Origin: Scylla paramamosain | Taxonomy: Eukaryota > Arthropoda > Malacostraca > Decapoda > Portunidae | Assembly: GCF_035594125.1 (NCBI RefSeq) | Contig: NW_026973672.1 | Coordinates: 287,501-351,500 of the forward strand | Direction of reading: 5' to 3' | DNA: 64,000 nt | Shown here: in pieces, positions 1-12,900 of the stretch | Numbering within the stretch: position 1 is the first letter of the stretch | Layout: each line of letters starts with the position of its first letter | Notes under the pieces: generated by a model | What the model saw: only the letters and a program-made list of their open reading frames with translations | What the model was told of the DNA's origin: nothing | Database searches by the model: none | Made by a program: the position numbers and the translations under genes

Positions 1-47
<47 letters not shown>

Positions 48-245
48 TCAATAATATTAGTAGTCGTGAAGATAGCGGTGGTAATGGTGGTGGTGGTGGT
101 GGTGGTGACGGCAGCGGCGGCGGCAAACCTCCCCCATCATTTTTCTTGCCTCTCATCGTCACACGCTACGCCGCTAATAAAAGGTAATGGATGAACAGCA
201 AACTCGTAGACACATAAAGGCAACCAACTAAATACACCATTACCG

Positions 246-295
<50 letters not shown>

Positions 296-512
296 TCTCG
301 AGTACCTTCATCTAATCACGTAAAGCTTTTTATAACTAATTACGTTCAATATTGTATTACTTCATTAATTTCTATATGGCTTCCCTTTTGAAATCTATTA
401 AGAATTATGTCAAGGCAAGTTCTTAAAAGCCTCTACGTTTCGCTCAATTCTAAATTAAAATAGAGTAACAAGTTGTAAGAGGGTTAATTAGTCAGCCTCG
501 TTAATTTTAGAA
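1..512. other. Non-coding flank with (TAG)n and (CT)n
   Basis: No gene is visible. A (TAG)n array runs from 1 to 47, a short GGT/GGC-rich stretch lies near 85-125, and a (CT)n array occupies 248-292. The rest is AT-rich single-copy-looking sequence. Open frames here are short or follow the repeats. Confidence 0.9.
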
Positions 513-531
513 GAGTATGCAGTGTTTTCTT

Positions 532-619
<88 letters not shown>

Positions 620-636
620 GTATGCAGTGTTTTCTT

Positions 637-696
<60 letters not shown>
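513..696. repeat. Duplicated (GA)n unit, 105 bp period
   Basis: Two (GA)n arrays (535-616 and 640-696) are each preceded by the same 22-base block (514-535 and 619-640, beginning AGTATGCAGTG). The block plus its GA array forms a tandem duplication of about 105 bp. The second array abuts the left LTR of the retrotransposon, and (GA)n resumes at 4511 on its other side, so the element inserted inside this array. Confidence 0.85.
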
Positions 697-699
<3 letters not shown>

Positions 700-927
700 G
701 ACTCTTGACCAGCAGGGGCACAGGAAACGCAGGTAACAGTGCAGGTGTTTATTCACAGAAGGTGTGAACAGAAGGGCTGGAGGTAGGGTGATCTCTCGGC
801 GCCAGGCCGCGCGCACTTCCACTTAACACTTATGACTGAAGCCTAGCTCGTTCACTCATACACGTATTCATGCCTCACACAAGTCTCGCTCATTCACTCG
901 TTCACACAACTAGCTAACAACCACACA
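696..927 (-). repeat. 3' LTR of the retrotransposon (232 bp)
   Basis: Direct repeat of 4282-4510. I find no base substitutions against the other copy. The differences are one extra G in each of two short G runs and one extra GC in a GCGC stretch, making this copy 4 bases longer. The outer edge reads GTTCGACTCTTGACC, with the terminal T of TG apparently replaced by the neighbouring GA array. The inner edge ends in CCACACA. This is the 3' LTR because the polypurine tract is next to it. Confidence 0.95.
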
Positions 928-935
928 CCTCCCCC
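928..935 (-). other. Polypurine tract (PPT)
   Basis: On the minus strand GGGGGAGG lies immediately before the 3' LTR, which begins TGTGTGG. This is the position and composition expected of the plus-strand priming site of an LTR retroelement. Confidence 0.85.
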
Positions 936-1168
936 GAGACATAAGGAAGATTCCTTATCTTTGTTATGGCTACCGTAACACATGAAACAAAGTTACAATG
1001 ATTGAAGTACAGAAAACACGGTACATATACACAAAACAAACACAGCGTACAATGAACACGTACGACTAATCGTAGGTGCTACGGTGCCACCGCACCTGCA
1101 GTCGTCTCGGCTCCCTACGCTGTCGGCTGCTTCGACGCTCTGGTTGCTCTCGGCCACGGTGTACCCCG

Positions 1169-1490
1169 TTACCCTGATGCTCCGGGCTGCCGGGATGGTG
1201 GTGTTCCTCGTGACCCTGATGCTGAAGCGCTGCACCGCCATGAGCGAGTGTGCTGCTCGACAGGAAGGGGAGCAAGAGGTCTGTGTGGGCGTAGGTGTCT
1301 TCTATTACGCCACATCACGCGACCGCTGCCCATCTTGATGAGGTAGTCTCTCCTTCGCCCAACAGCCACGATGACACCCAGGCGATCCCAGAGGCCTGTC
1401 GTGTGATCTTGAACGTCGACGTGGCCACCGAGGTGCAGGAGAGGAAGAGTACGGGCGGACGCGTCGTGGCGAAGTTTCGCTTCTCTTCCT
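1169..1490 (-). pseudogene. pol: Integrase C-terminal domain, out of frame with the core
   Basis: Continues integrase in the next reading frame after a one-base shift near 1478-1490. The frame carries the region that follows the catalytic core in this group, including GRRRDYLIKMGSGRVMWRNR at 1306-1365. That corresponds to the conserved C-terminal block (nucleic-acid binding, GPY/F-like position) of arthropod Ty3/Gypsy integrases. The frame closes at 1169, about 240 bases before the polypurine tract. The shift would remove this domain from any translated integrase, unless it is a sequencing or assembly length error. Confidence 0.8.
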
Positions 1491-2250
1491 CAGTCGCTCT
1501 GCCTTGGCGTCGCACTCATCAGCAGCGCGCTGCCACTGCTGAGCGTATGAGCGATGATGAGCCGGGACACAGGACCTCATAGGATGACCGAAGAGGACTT
1601 GTGCTGGTGATCGCCCTTCCGCCCTCGGAGTGTTGCGCAGTTCCAGCAACCCGCGAGCGAACGCATCCTCGTCCAGGTGTCCCTGCTGTGTGGTCGTGAG
1701 GATCAGCTTCTTCACGGACTTGACCGCTGCCTCGGCGTGACCATTGGAGCGTGGATAATGAGGTGAAGATACACGATGCTCCACCCCCCATCGAGCCAGG
1801 AAGCGCCGTACCGATGAAGAAGTGAACTGCGGTCCACCGTCAGTCCTCAGGAGAACAGGCACGCCCGTGTCGGCGAACACACCCCGAAGGACACGAACGA
1901 GCTGATCAGCCGATGCTGGACGTGAGCATGCAGACACGTGAGGCCACCCAGACAAGCGATCTACATACACGAGGTATGTACGGCCTGCTGCGTGGAAGTA
2001 GTCTGCAGAAACTGACTCAAACACCCTGCTGGGTGTGTCCGTGTCCTGCCAGAGAGGTTCGTTGGCTTGGCTTGGTAGGAGTGGACGGCATAGTGAGCAT
2101 CCAGAAACGACGTTCTCAACGTCTCTGTCCATACCAGGCCAGTACACCGTTTGTCGGGCCCGTCGCTTGGTGCGCTCCATCCCCTGATGACTGTCATGGA
2201 GTCGCTCTAGTGTTTCTCGGCGGAGGCTGTGAGGAATAAAGAAGCCTCGG
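1305..2250 (-). pseudogene. pol: Integrase zinc-binding and DDE catalytic core
   Basis: Integrase joins the cDNA to host DNA. The visible frame shows, in order, the HHCC zinc module (His pair in LHDSHQG just before the first Met codon, Cys pair in GCSLC), then the catalytic core. Counting from the Met codon at 2180, the triad is D60 (SADYFHAAG), D114 (RTDGGPQF) and E150 (NGHAEAA), with 35 residues between the last two, as in functional integrases. The core therefore looks intact. The upstream frame joins the preceding pol segment only through a one-base shift near 2243, where a TTT run seems one base too long. The downstream domain is lost through a second shift near 1485. This was not an independent gene: it is part of pol. 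Confidence 0.93.
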
Positions 2251-2440
2251 CCCGTAAACCACCAGGTCGTCGTCTACGGCCAGCAGACTGCGCACCGGCC
2301 AGTACGTACGCAAGCGGTGATCGAGGTCGTGGCAATGATCAGGGAAGCCCTCGATGATGACGTTCTTGAGCAAGCAGTACTCCCCGTCTCTTGCTGCTGC
2401 GGCACGTACCATTTCCACAGTCTGATCCTGGAGTGGTGGC
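2194..2440 (-). pseudogene. pol: Pol segment between RNase H and integrase
   Basis: A 74-codon frame (first Met codon at 2418) carries the linker normally found between RNase H and integrase in this group, ending just upstream of the integrase zinc module. The text around YWPVRSLLAVDDDLVVYGPR matches the usual run-up to that module. It is offset by one base from the protease-containing frame upstream (shift near 2430-2445) and by one base from integrase (near 2243). Confidence 0.75.
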
Positions 2441-3163
2441 TAAGCGGACGCCGTCCTCATTGGTGGCAGATAACGCTGAGATGACCGCTGAGTGGAGAGG
2501 GTCGAGGTCACCAGAAGTAGCAGCATCCTCTTCCTCCACTGGGTCCTGTACTGGAGCACGTGAGAGGGCGTCGTCTGTCAACTCGATGGCCATGGATCCA
2601 CCAGCCATTGCACGTAAACCTTCCTTTGCTTCGAAGACGCTGGGAAAGGCCTTGATCACAGCAGCAGCGTGCCCCGCACGCTGCTGTGGCGTTGGGTCGT
2701 AGGAATGAGGCCAGCTGATCACTTCTGTGGGCGTAGATAGAGGTGGCTGCGAGGCGGTCGGGTACTTGATGGAGCTGTTGCCGGTGTGCTGTTCTTCCCT
2801 GCGTAGCGGTCGGATTTGAGCCGGAAAATCTTCGGGGAGGATTCCGAGAGCGATGGAATCGTACCAGCTAAGCAGCGCCCCCTTCACCTCCTTCACCACG
2901 CTCACAACAGTCTCAGCTTCCCTGTCGCCCAGTTGCAAGTGCGACGAGAAAGTTCCTACACAGGTGAGGGGGTGATTACCGGCAGCATAAAGTCCATCAC
3001 CATCAGCGGGCGCCAAGCTGGAGGGCGGGATTCCAAGGAGTGTTGCCGTGTCGAGGCCAATAACGGTCGTTTCGGCCCCAGAGTCAGGAGTCCACGTAAT
3101 CTTGTCTCTTCCAGCGGGATGTGTGGCGGTAATGAGCACCTGGGGCGCAGGTCGTGCCGTCAC
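2339..3163 (-). pseudogene. pol: Aspartic protease with RT start fused to RNase H end
   Basis: Retropepsin domain with active-site motif WTPDSGAETTVIG (D27-S-G at about 3077-3085), which would cleave Gag-Pol. After a linker, the sequence KAFPSVFEAKEG then GGSMAIELTDDA matches the segment just before the RT palm in Ty3/Gypsy Pol. The next residues, ALSRAPVQDP, match the extreme end of RNase H. The RT fingers and palm with the YxDD motif and almost all of RNase H are therefore absent, about 500 residues by the usual family length. The fusion point lies at about 2564-2578 and stays in frame. The frame is +1 relative to gag, and the first ATG at 3163 overlaps the gag 3' end by 80 bases. Whether that is programmed frameshifting or damage cannot be told. 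Confidence 0.9.
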
Positions 3164-4232
3164 CGTCTTTGTGTATACGCCTGATAAGAGCTGGTATACA
3201 CTGGCACTGGCTCCCCGCCTCGGGCCTGCACCGCGATGAGGAGAGACAGTTGAGGAACTCCTCGAAAGCTCCTCGTCGTTTCCTCACTGTCTGCTGACAT
3301 ACACTCGCAAAATGCCCTCTTTTCCCGCAGTTACGACACACTTTATCTATTGCCTGGCATCCCCTTTTGTCACTGCGACAATCTTTGCCACAACGATAAC
3401 AGCCCGTGGGGCTTGAGCCCCCGAAACTGCCCTTCCTGTAGTTCGAGACAGCGTTCACACCATGGCTCGAAGAGTGAGAGCCGCCCCTTAGTACTGCACT
3501 ACACTGGTTAGCGCTCTCTGATGCTCTGCAAATATCTATGGCGTTTTCAAGGGTGAGTTTCTTGTTTTCCAGCATGCGTTTCAGAGCCACTTCGTCTCGT
3601 GTCCCAACGACAATTCTGTCACGCAGCTGATGGTTTATGCACTGGTCGCAAAAGTCACAGAAATTGGCGATTTCCTTAACAGCACATAAAAAGTCGTCAA
3701 AACCTTCTTGCGTTTCTTGCACGCGGGAGTAGAAGTCTCTTCTATCCATGATGATGTTGCGCTGGCTTCGCAGGTACTCACACATTGCATCGAGGATGGT
3801 TCTTAACTCCGCGTCTCTCGGTAAGCTTATCCCGTAGCGAAGTGTACGGGTCCACTCGTCGTCTAGGACAGCAGCGAGTGCCGCCCTCTGCTCAGCCAGG
3901 GAGAGACAGTCTATCCTGGCGAGGGTTACGTATCCTTCAAACTTATGGCGCCACGTGTCGAACTCACGTAAAGATGCTGACGCCGTTAAGTGAGGAATGA
4001 TGGTGGCGGACGTCGGGAACCTCGCGCCCTGGGTAGACGTGCTGCGGGCTGTGGTTTCGCCTTCATTGCTCGCCGTGGTGCGACTGGGAGCTTGTGTCCC
4101 CACTCTCTCCAGCAGCTGGGTTAAACGCTCCTCGCGAGCCTGACTCTGCTCCGACTGTCGCGCTAGCAGAGCCTGACTCTGCTCCGACTGTCGCGCTAGC
4201 AGGGCAGCCAGCGCCTCCAACTGCTTCTCCAT
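3084..4232 (-). CDS. gag: Gag polyprotein with two zinc knuckles (382 aa)
   Basis: Structural capsid and nucleocapsid protein of the LTR element. I take the ATG at 4232, 49 bases inside the primer-binding site. The frame is open further upstream, but that part translates the LTR. Residues 1-45 are Gln/Glu/Leu-rich and contain a perfect 11-residue tandem duplication (ALLARQSEQSQ, a 33 bp repeat at about 4136-4201). Residues ~85-240 form the capsid-like helical region (FDTWRHKFEGYV, SLAEQRAALA). Residues 278-292 (CYRCGKDCRSDKRGC) and 299-312 (CRNCGKRGHFASVC) are zinc knuckles. The second is a perfect C-x2-C-x4-H-x4-C. The first has Cys where a His is usual, so it may be altered. The frame is intact to its stop. 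Confidence 0.92.
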   Translation of the reverse strand: MEKQLEALAALLARQSEQSQALLARQSEQSQAREERLTQLLERVGTQAPSRTTASNEGETTARSTSTQGARFPTSATIIPHLTASASLREFDTWRHKFEGYVTLARIDCLSLAEQRAALAAVLDDEWTRTLRYGISLPRDAELRTILDAMCEYLRSQRNIIMDRRDFYSRVQETQEGFDDFLCAVKEIANFCDFCDQCINHQLRDRIVVGTRDEVALKRMLENKKLTLENAIDICRASESANQCSAVLRGGSHSSSHGVNAVSNYRKGSFGGSSPTGCYRCGKDCRSDKRGCQAIDKVCRNCGKRGHFASVCQQTVRKRRGAFEEFLNCLSSSRCRPEAGSQCQCIPALIRRIHKDGDGTTCAPGAHYRHTSRWKRQDYVDS

Positions 4233-4262
4233 TCTGCGCCGTACCCACTGCAGCCTTGTCCT

Positions 4263-4281
4263 GATCCTACTCACTGCGCCA
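4263..4281 (-). other. Primer-binding site (PBS)
   Basis: Directly inside the 5' LTR the minus strand reads TGGCGCAGTGAGTAGGATC. The leading TGG is the complement of the CCA tail of a tRNA, as expected of a primer-binding site. I do not assign the tRNA. Confidence 0.8.
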
Positions 4282-4504
4282 TGTTCGACTCTTGACCAGC
4301 AGGGGCACAGGAAACGCAGGTAACAGTGCAGGTGTTTATTCACAGAAGGTGTGAACAGAAGGCTGGAGGTAGGTGATCTCTCGGCGCCAGGCCGCGCACT
4401 TCCACTTAACACTTATGACTGAAGCCTAGCTCGTTCACTCATACACGTATTCATGCCTCACACAAGTCTCGCTCATTCACTCGTTCACACAACTAGCTAA
4501 CAAC

Positions 4505-4510
<6 letters not shown>
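4282..4510 (-). repeat. 5' LTR of the retrotransposon (~229 bp)
   Basis: On the plus strand this LTR begins TGTTCGACTC and ends CCACACA, giving the canonical TG...CA ends. It is the 5' LTR because the PBS adjoins it. The outer edge touches (GA)n, so a 4-6 base target duplication of GAGA type would be indistinguishable from the array. Confidence 0.94.
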
Positions 4511-4576
<66 letters not shown>

Positions 4577-4960
4577 ATGCAAGTCCCCAAAATTAAAAAG
4601 TCAGTTTAAAGGTTATGAATCTTTTATTAACACAATTACCAAAGTTATTGATGCCAACAAGTTAAGAAAAAAAAAAAAAAGGGTAGCTGGAATCTTTAAC
4701 AAGGCTATCTATGAACGTCCCTGAAATTACAAAGCCTGTTTCAAAGGTTTAGAGAGAGTTTTTCATTAACAATATTCTCCAAGAGACTTAAGAGGGTTTA
4801 GGAATCTGTATTAACAATATTACCCAAGCTATTAAAAGGAAGCGGCAGGAATCTTCCACCAGGCCCGCGTGTTTGTGGGGACAACACATTCTCAGGCGAC
4901 CGCGGTGTCATTATTACGGTAATGGACAATTTTTACCCTAACTGGCAATCCCTCGCCGCT
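4511..4960. repeat. (GA)n and decayed ~134 bp tandem repeat
   Basis: (GA)n occupies 4511-4573. From 4583 a degenerate tandem repeat follows. GTCCCCAAAATTA at 4583 recurs as GTCCCTGAAATTAC at 4717, and CAATATTACC... and GGAATCTT... blocks recur to about 4850. The period is about 134 bp, two to three copies. No coding evidence. Confidence 0.65.
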
Positions 4961-5093
4961 GGTAGTGATGGTGGTGGGTGGTGGTGCTGCTACCTCCACC
5001 ACTACTACCAGTAACAAAAACACCCATTCAAAAGTTCACTATTACTGTTGTTTTTGTTTTTAATGTTGTGGTCATGAACAGTGTCAACAAGGA

Positions 5094-5134
<41 letters not shown>

Positions 5135-5401
5135 GTTTCGTTGTTGATATAAGTGTTAACATTAAGCGTACACCACCACCACCACCGCCGCCAAAACCAC
5201 ACCATTACCATTATCACCATCACCACCATAACCATTTCAACAGTCTCCCATCACCACCATCATCACCACCGCTATCACCACCACCACCAGCACTGCCTGC
5301 CCCTCCAGTCCTCCATTCTGTTCTGCCACCATCACGTTCATTACACATTCTTGTCTCCACAATATCATCATCACGAAATACCACGAGAGAGAGAGAGAGA
5401 G

Positions 5402-5447
<46 letters not shown>

Positions 5448-5545
5448 GTGGCATTATGTTATCACTCCTCACTACCACACACACAAACACACACATTCAC
5501 ATACACACACTGATAACACTATTCCCTCAGCCCCGTGAACTGCTG
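4961..5545. repeat. Trinucleotide and (GA)n low-complexity block
   Basis: Holds (ATT)n at 5093-5133, CCACCATCACC-type sequence through 5171-5310, (GA)n at 5386-5444 with one interruption, and CA-rich sequence to 5510. The open frames here (His/Pro/Asn-rich) are translated repeats, not genes. Confidence 0.9.
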
Positions 5546-6455
5546 TCATACCATCGGCAAAACAACACTATGAAGTGTGTGTTTTGTTTTTCTACATCTC
5601 CCTTTTATCGCGAGTGGTGAGCGGCGCGCCACACGAAGCATATGAAGCAGGGTTCGCGAAACAGCACAAGGCTCGGGGAAAACACTGCGGCCAGCTTTCA
5701 GGCGATTCTATGAAGCTTCCTTTGTCTCGACGCTGTTCAGAGGACCAGGGAGGTGAGTGATGTGCTGTACCCTGGCGTGCGTGATGCGTCGAGACTTGTT
5801 TGTGAGGCAGGAAAGTGTGTGATGTATATTCTATGAAGATTTATATAGAGTACTGCATGTTGCACAATAATCTTTAGGCACCGACCCGTGTCTGTGAGGG
5901 AAGAGAGTGTGAGAGGTGCAGTATATGACGAACATGTTGTGTACGATCGGTATGATGTTTTACACTGTTACTCGTTAATCCTATGAAGTCTTAACAAGAA
6001 AAAGGTGCTTGCGAATTATGTATCAAGAGGTTGCATATTACCAATGTCTTGTTGAAGTATAGTATATGATGATGTGAATACGAATATCATGACTATTAAA
6101 AATGGCTATACTTTATCATTATTGTTCATGTGTTATGCGGTGTTCCTCATGATGCTGTGAATGTTTATGTCGGAGTGAAAGGATGAATGACTGTAATAAA
6201 GTGCAATGCATCAATGTGTGTATTATGAAGTCTTACATATCATTATGAGGTACTGCATGTTATATTTTGGTGTTTATTAGCGAGGAGGGTGTTGTGTGAG
6301 GAATGGAATGAAGATGTGTGTTATGCGTGTCATGAATCGAGTGATGCATTTCATGAAGACAAGAAGAGAGCACCAAAATGTGGTTTTGTTATCTTTTATA
6401 CAGAATAATACACGAGACTGCGTATATGAGTGTTATTCATATCTGAGAAAGAGAA
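5546..6455. other. AT-rich sequence with recurring short blocks
   Basis: No gene recognised. Blocks such as TATGAAGTCTTA, GTACTGCATGTT and GTGTGAGG recur between 5820 and 6300, which suggests an old tandem repeat. A donor-like GGAG/GTGAGT occurs at 5749-5758. The open frame that ends there starts with GTG, so I do not call a gene. Confidence 0.6.
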
Positions 6456-8219
<1,764 letters not shown>

Positions 8220-9660
8220 ATACAGACAAAGAGAAGAGAACTATAGGAGGTCGGCAGGGATACCAGAGTTACAGGGAAGACAAGGAAGAGGCGAGGGGTG
8301 ACGAGAAGAGTCATAAGGCATACAGGGAAAACAGGAAAGACGAAGGGTGAGGACAGAACTCTTACAATACAAAGGAAAATGTGAGACGAGAACTGAAAAA
8401 AAAAGATGAAGGAAGACAAGGACAACAGAGACAATAGAGGTAATAGGAACAAGGCCACATGATTTACAAGACAAGAGAAGACAAGAGGCGACGAGAGAAG
8501 AGGAGGCCACCAGGGTTACATGAAAAAGGGAAAAGAAGACGAGACAAAATAAACATGAGGAATCAGGATAGGAAATGATAAAAGGCTAATAACCAAAGAA
8601 ACGTCAAAAGGACAGCAATGTTACAAAAGAAATAAGTGGAATATGGAAGGGGAAACAGAGACAGCAATGTTATAAGGGGAGAGATAGAACGGTTCAAGAG
8701 GAAGACAAGGGAAACACGAGGGGAAAAGGACACCAGGTAACAAGGAAAACAAGGCAAATGGCAAGGGGAAACAGGGGAAGCAATGTTAAAAGGGGGTAAG
8801 AAAAAGGCACAAAAATAACAAGGTTGCAAAGGGTAGGGAAGGAAGACGAGACAACAGTGTAAGGGGAAACAAGGGATAAACAAGGGAAACAGGCCATTAA
8901 AACTACAAGCAAGGAAAAAAAATTAATACAATAAGGCAAGATAAGTGGAAATAACGGGAAAACAAGGGTAGATAAGGAGATAGGGACGGTGTTAAGAGGG
9001 GAGAGGGGAGGGTAAGGCGCAGACTGCAAGGTGAACAAGCGAGTTACAAAGGGAGGGGGAGATAAGGGTTGGCAAAGAGGACAGTGCATGAGGGTTGAAA
9101 GATAAACAAAGGGAAACAAGAGGAAATAAGGGAGATACGTTATGAAGTTTACAAAGGAGAAAAGAGGAAACCAGGGAAAGGAAAACAAGAGCAGGAAATT
9201 TACAAGGTACATAGACAAGAGGAATCAAGGAAGATTACATAGGAAGTCTGCAAAGGAAACAGGGAGAAACAAAGGAAAACAAAGTGAGACAAGGACAAAT
9301 AATGCAGGCTGTGGAAAAATAGTAAGGAAAGACACAAATAGGAAAAAGCGAGGTAGGGTTTAGTGGCAAGTTAGGGCAGTGGAAAAGAAAAGGAAGAGAA
9401 GGGTGACGAGAGAAGATAGAGGGAGATTTAAGGAGAAGATGACGGTCTCAAAAGGCAGGGAGGTCACCAGATGAAGGCAAGAAATATTCAGTACAAAACA
9501 AAGAAAAATAAAGGAAAAAAAAGTAGGAAGAGATCAGGAGAAGGTGAGAGTAACAAAGGAAACAGATGAAAGCACCACATAAAAACAAGATAAAAGAAAA
9601 CAGTTCAAAATAATTACAAGGGAAGACTATTCTATCTATTTCTATATAACAGGCTGGCAA
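8220..9660. repeat. 1.4 kb purine-rich strand with decayed minisatellite texture
   Basis: The plus strand is overwhelmingly A and G. Phrases such as ACAAGGAAAACAAGG, GAAACAGGGGAAGCAATG and AGACAAGGGAAAC recur at irregular spacing. This looks like an eroded purine minisatellite. The Pro/Ser/Phe/Leu-rich minus-strand frames are its translation. Confidence 0.7.
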
Positions 9661-9691
9661 TCAAACACGAGGCGGCCCAGACAAAAAGCAG

Positions 9692-9744
<53 letters not shown>

Positions 9745-10100
9745 AGTCCTTAGCCCTTGGTGGAGAAGAAAATTTAAGGGAAAACAAGGGTGAGGAGAAA
9801 TTCAGATTCAGGTTTTAGGAACAGGGCAGGGTTACGAAGGACACAAGGCAGGTAGGCAGGTGTGATCAGTGCGAATATTATTTACCTGGTGGATCCACGT
9901 AATGCGCAGGTTAATTAGACGAGAGACGATAATGACCCAATCCCAAATTCGATTAAACGCAGGACTTGTACAACTTCACCTTCATTAACGAGGCATTTGC
10001 CATGAATTACACTGATCACACCCGCGGCTTCCAGTGAAGGCACGGTAAAGACATAAAAGATAGGTAAATAAATAAATAAATAAGTAAATGTAAATAATTA
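9661..10100. other. (AC)n and a 164 bp segment bounded by a 13 bp inverted repeat
   Basis: (AC)n lies at 9695-9742. GGTGTGATCAGTG at 9859-9871 is repeated as its exact reverse complement at 10010-10022, enclosing about 138 bases of unique sequence. This could be a small inverted-repeat element or chance. No coding signal. Confidence 0.5.
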
Positions 10101-11750
<1,650 letters not shown>

Positions 11751-11753
<3 letters not shown>

Positions 11754-12900
11754 CAGGTACGATTTCTTTCTCCATATGTGGTTTTCTTTTCCTATCACAC
11801 GATTTCACCTGATCGTTAAATTTTCCAGTCTTTTCTTCTTATCACTCTTCATTATTTGCTGTTGCTTTTCCTAAGATCTTACCCTAACGTTTTTTTTTTT
11901 CTTTTCATCTCTGAACTTTTTTTTCATCATTATGTAATTTTGCCTGTCGTACATTTTCTTGTTTTTTCTGTCATTAGAAACTTGTATGTACTTTTTTCTT
12001 TTTTTCTTTTTTTTTCCTTTAACGAGTAATTTTTCTTTCAATTTTGTTTCGTGTTTTTCTGTTGTTATTTTTTTCTTTTCTTTCTTTCCTCTCGTAGGTA
12101 ATTTATTTTTTCGATCTTTTCCCTTTTCGCGTCTTTTTTTTTTTTCCTGTAATTTCGTTTCCTTATATTTTTCCCTCGTCGCTTATCTATCTCGTGTTTT
12201 GATGTAGTCCTAATTTACTTTCTTTATTTTCCTCTTCAGAGCCTTTTTTCACCCTTTTGACTTTCCTTTTGCTGGAATTTCGCTTCTTTTCTTTCTTTCC
12301 TTCTTTTCTTCCTTCTTTCATGTTTTCTTTAACAGGATTTGGTTTCTTCTTTGTTGCTTTTTTTTTCTTATCATCTTTTCCCAGTAATAAAATAATCTCG
12401 TTCTTTTTTTCTCATTCTGCCTTTACAGTGACTTTTTTTTTATCAGTATTTCGTTTTTTTTTCCTTCTTTTCTTTCCTTATCATGGTTAATATTTTTTTT
12501 CGAAACCTCACTTTTTTTTTTCTTCGGAGATTTCTTTTCTGGAATTGCGTTTTTTTTATCTGTGTCTAGTAAGTTTTCTTCCTTGATGTCTGGTCTTCTA
12601 CCTCTCCTTTTTTTTTTTTTTCCTTAGAAGCATTTTTTTTTTCGTCGGATTCCATTTTCTCTTTCCATCTCCTGGTTATCAACTTTTTTTTCCTCTCTCT
12701 CTTTTGGGAATAGAAATGTCTTGCTTATTTATTTTTTTTTTTTTGAGTCGCTTTTTACTCCGGCATGTTTCCATTTTTTAGTCTTTTTCACTGGAATTCT
12801 ATTTTCTTCTTTTTTTACTTTCAAGTCTAGGTTTTTTTTTTTTTAGCCGACTTTCTTTTCGTGGAGTTAAATTGTATCATTCTTTCTTTCTCCCTTTATA
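11751..12900. repeat. 1.1 kb pyrimidine-rich tract with T-runs
   Basis: The plus strand is almost all T and C, with a T8-T12 run every 50-70 bases followed by phrases such as CTTTTCTTTCCTT and TGTAATTT. This is an eroded poly-pyrimidine minisatellite. Phe/Ser-rich frames here are artefacts of composition. Confidence 0.7.

Larger units (their letters stand above)
696..4510 (-). mobile_element. RT-deleted Ty3/Gypsy LTR retrotransposon (Mag / K02A2.6-like)
   Basis: A 3.8 kb element on the minus strand. In element order it carries a 5' LTR (4282-4510), primer-binding site, gag with zinc knuckles, aspartic protease, a short RT start, the RNase H end, integrase, polypurine tract and 3' LTR (696-927). 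The order protease-RT-RNase H-integrase and the HHCC plus D,D-35-E integrase place it in Ty3/Gypsy. The zinc-knuckle pair and the integrase motif SNGHAEAAVKSVKK resemble the Mag / K02A2.6-like group. The RT palm and nearly all of RNase H are missing, so it cannot transpose on its own. The LTRs differ only by small length changes, which suggests a recent insertion. No cellular host function is implied. Confidence 0.96.

Noticed and set aside
5575..5760. Frame that looks like a signal peptide (CVLFFYISLLSRVVSG)
   Set aside because: It opens with GTG, not ATG. The local ATG at 5570 is in another frame and gives only 16 codons.
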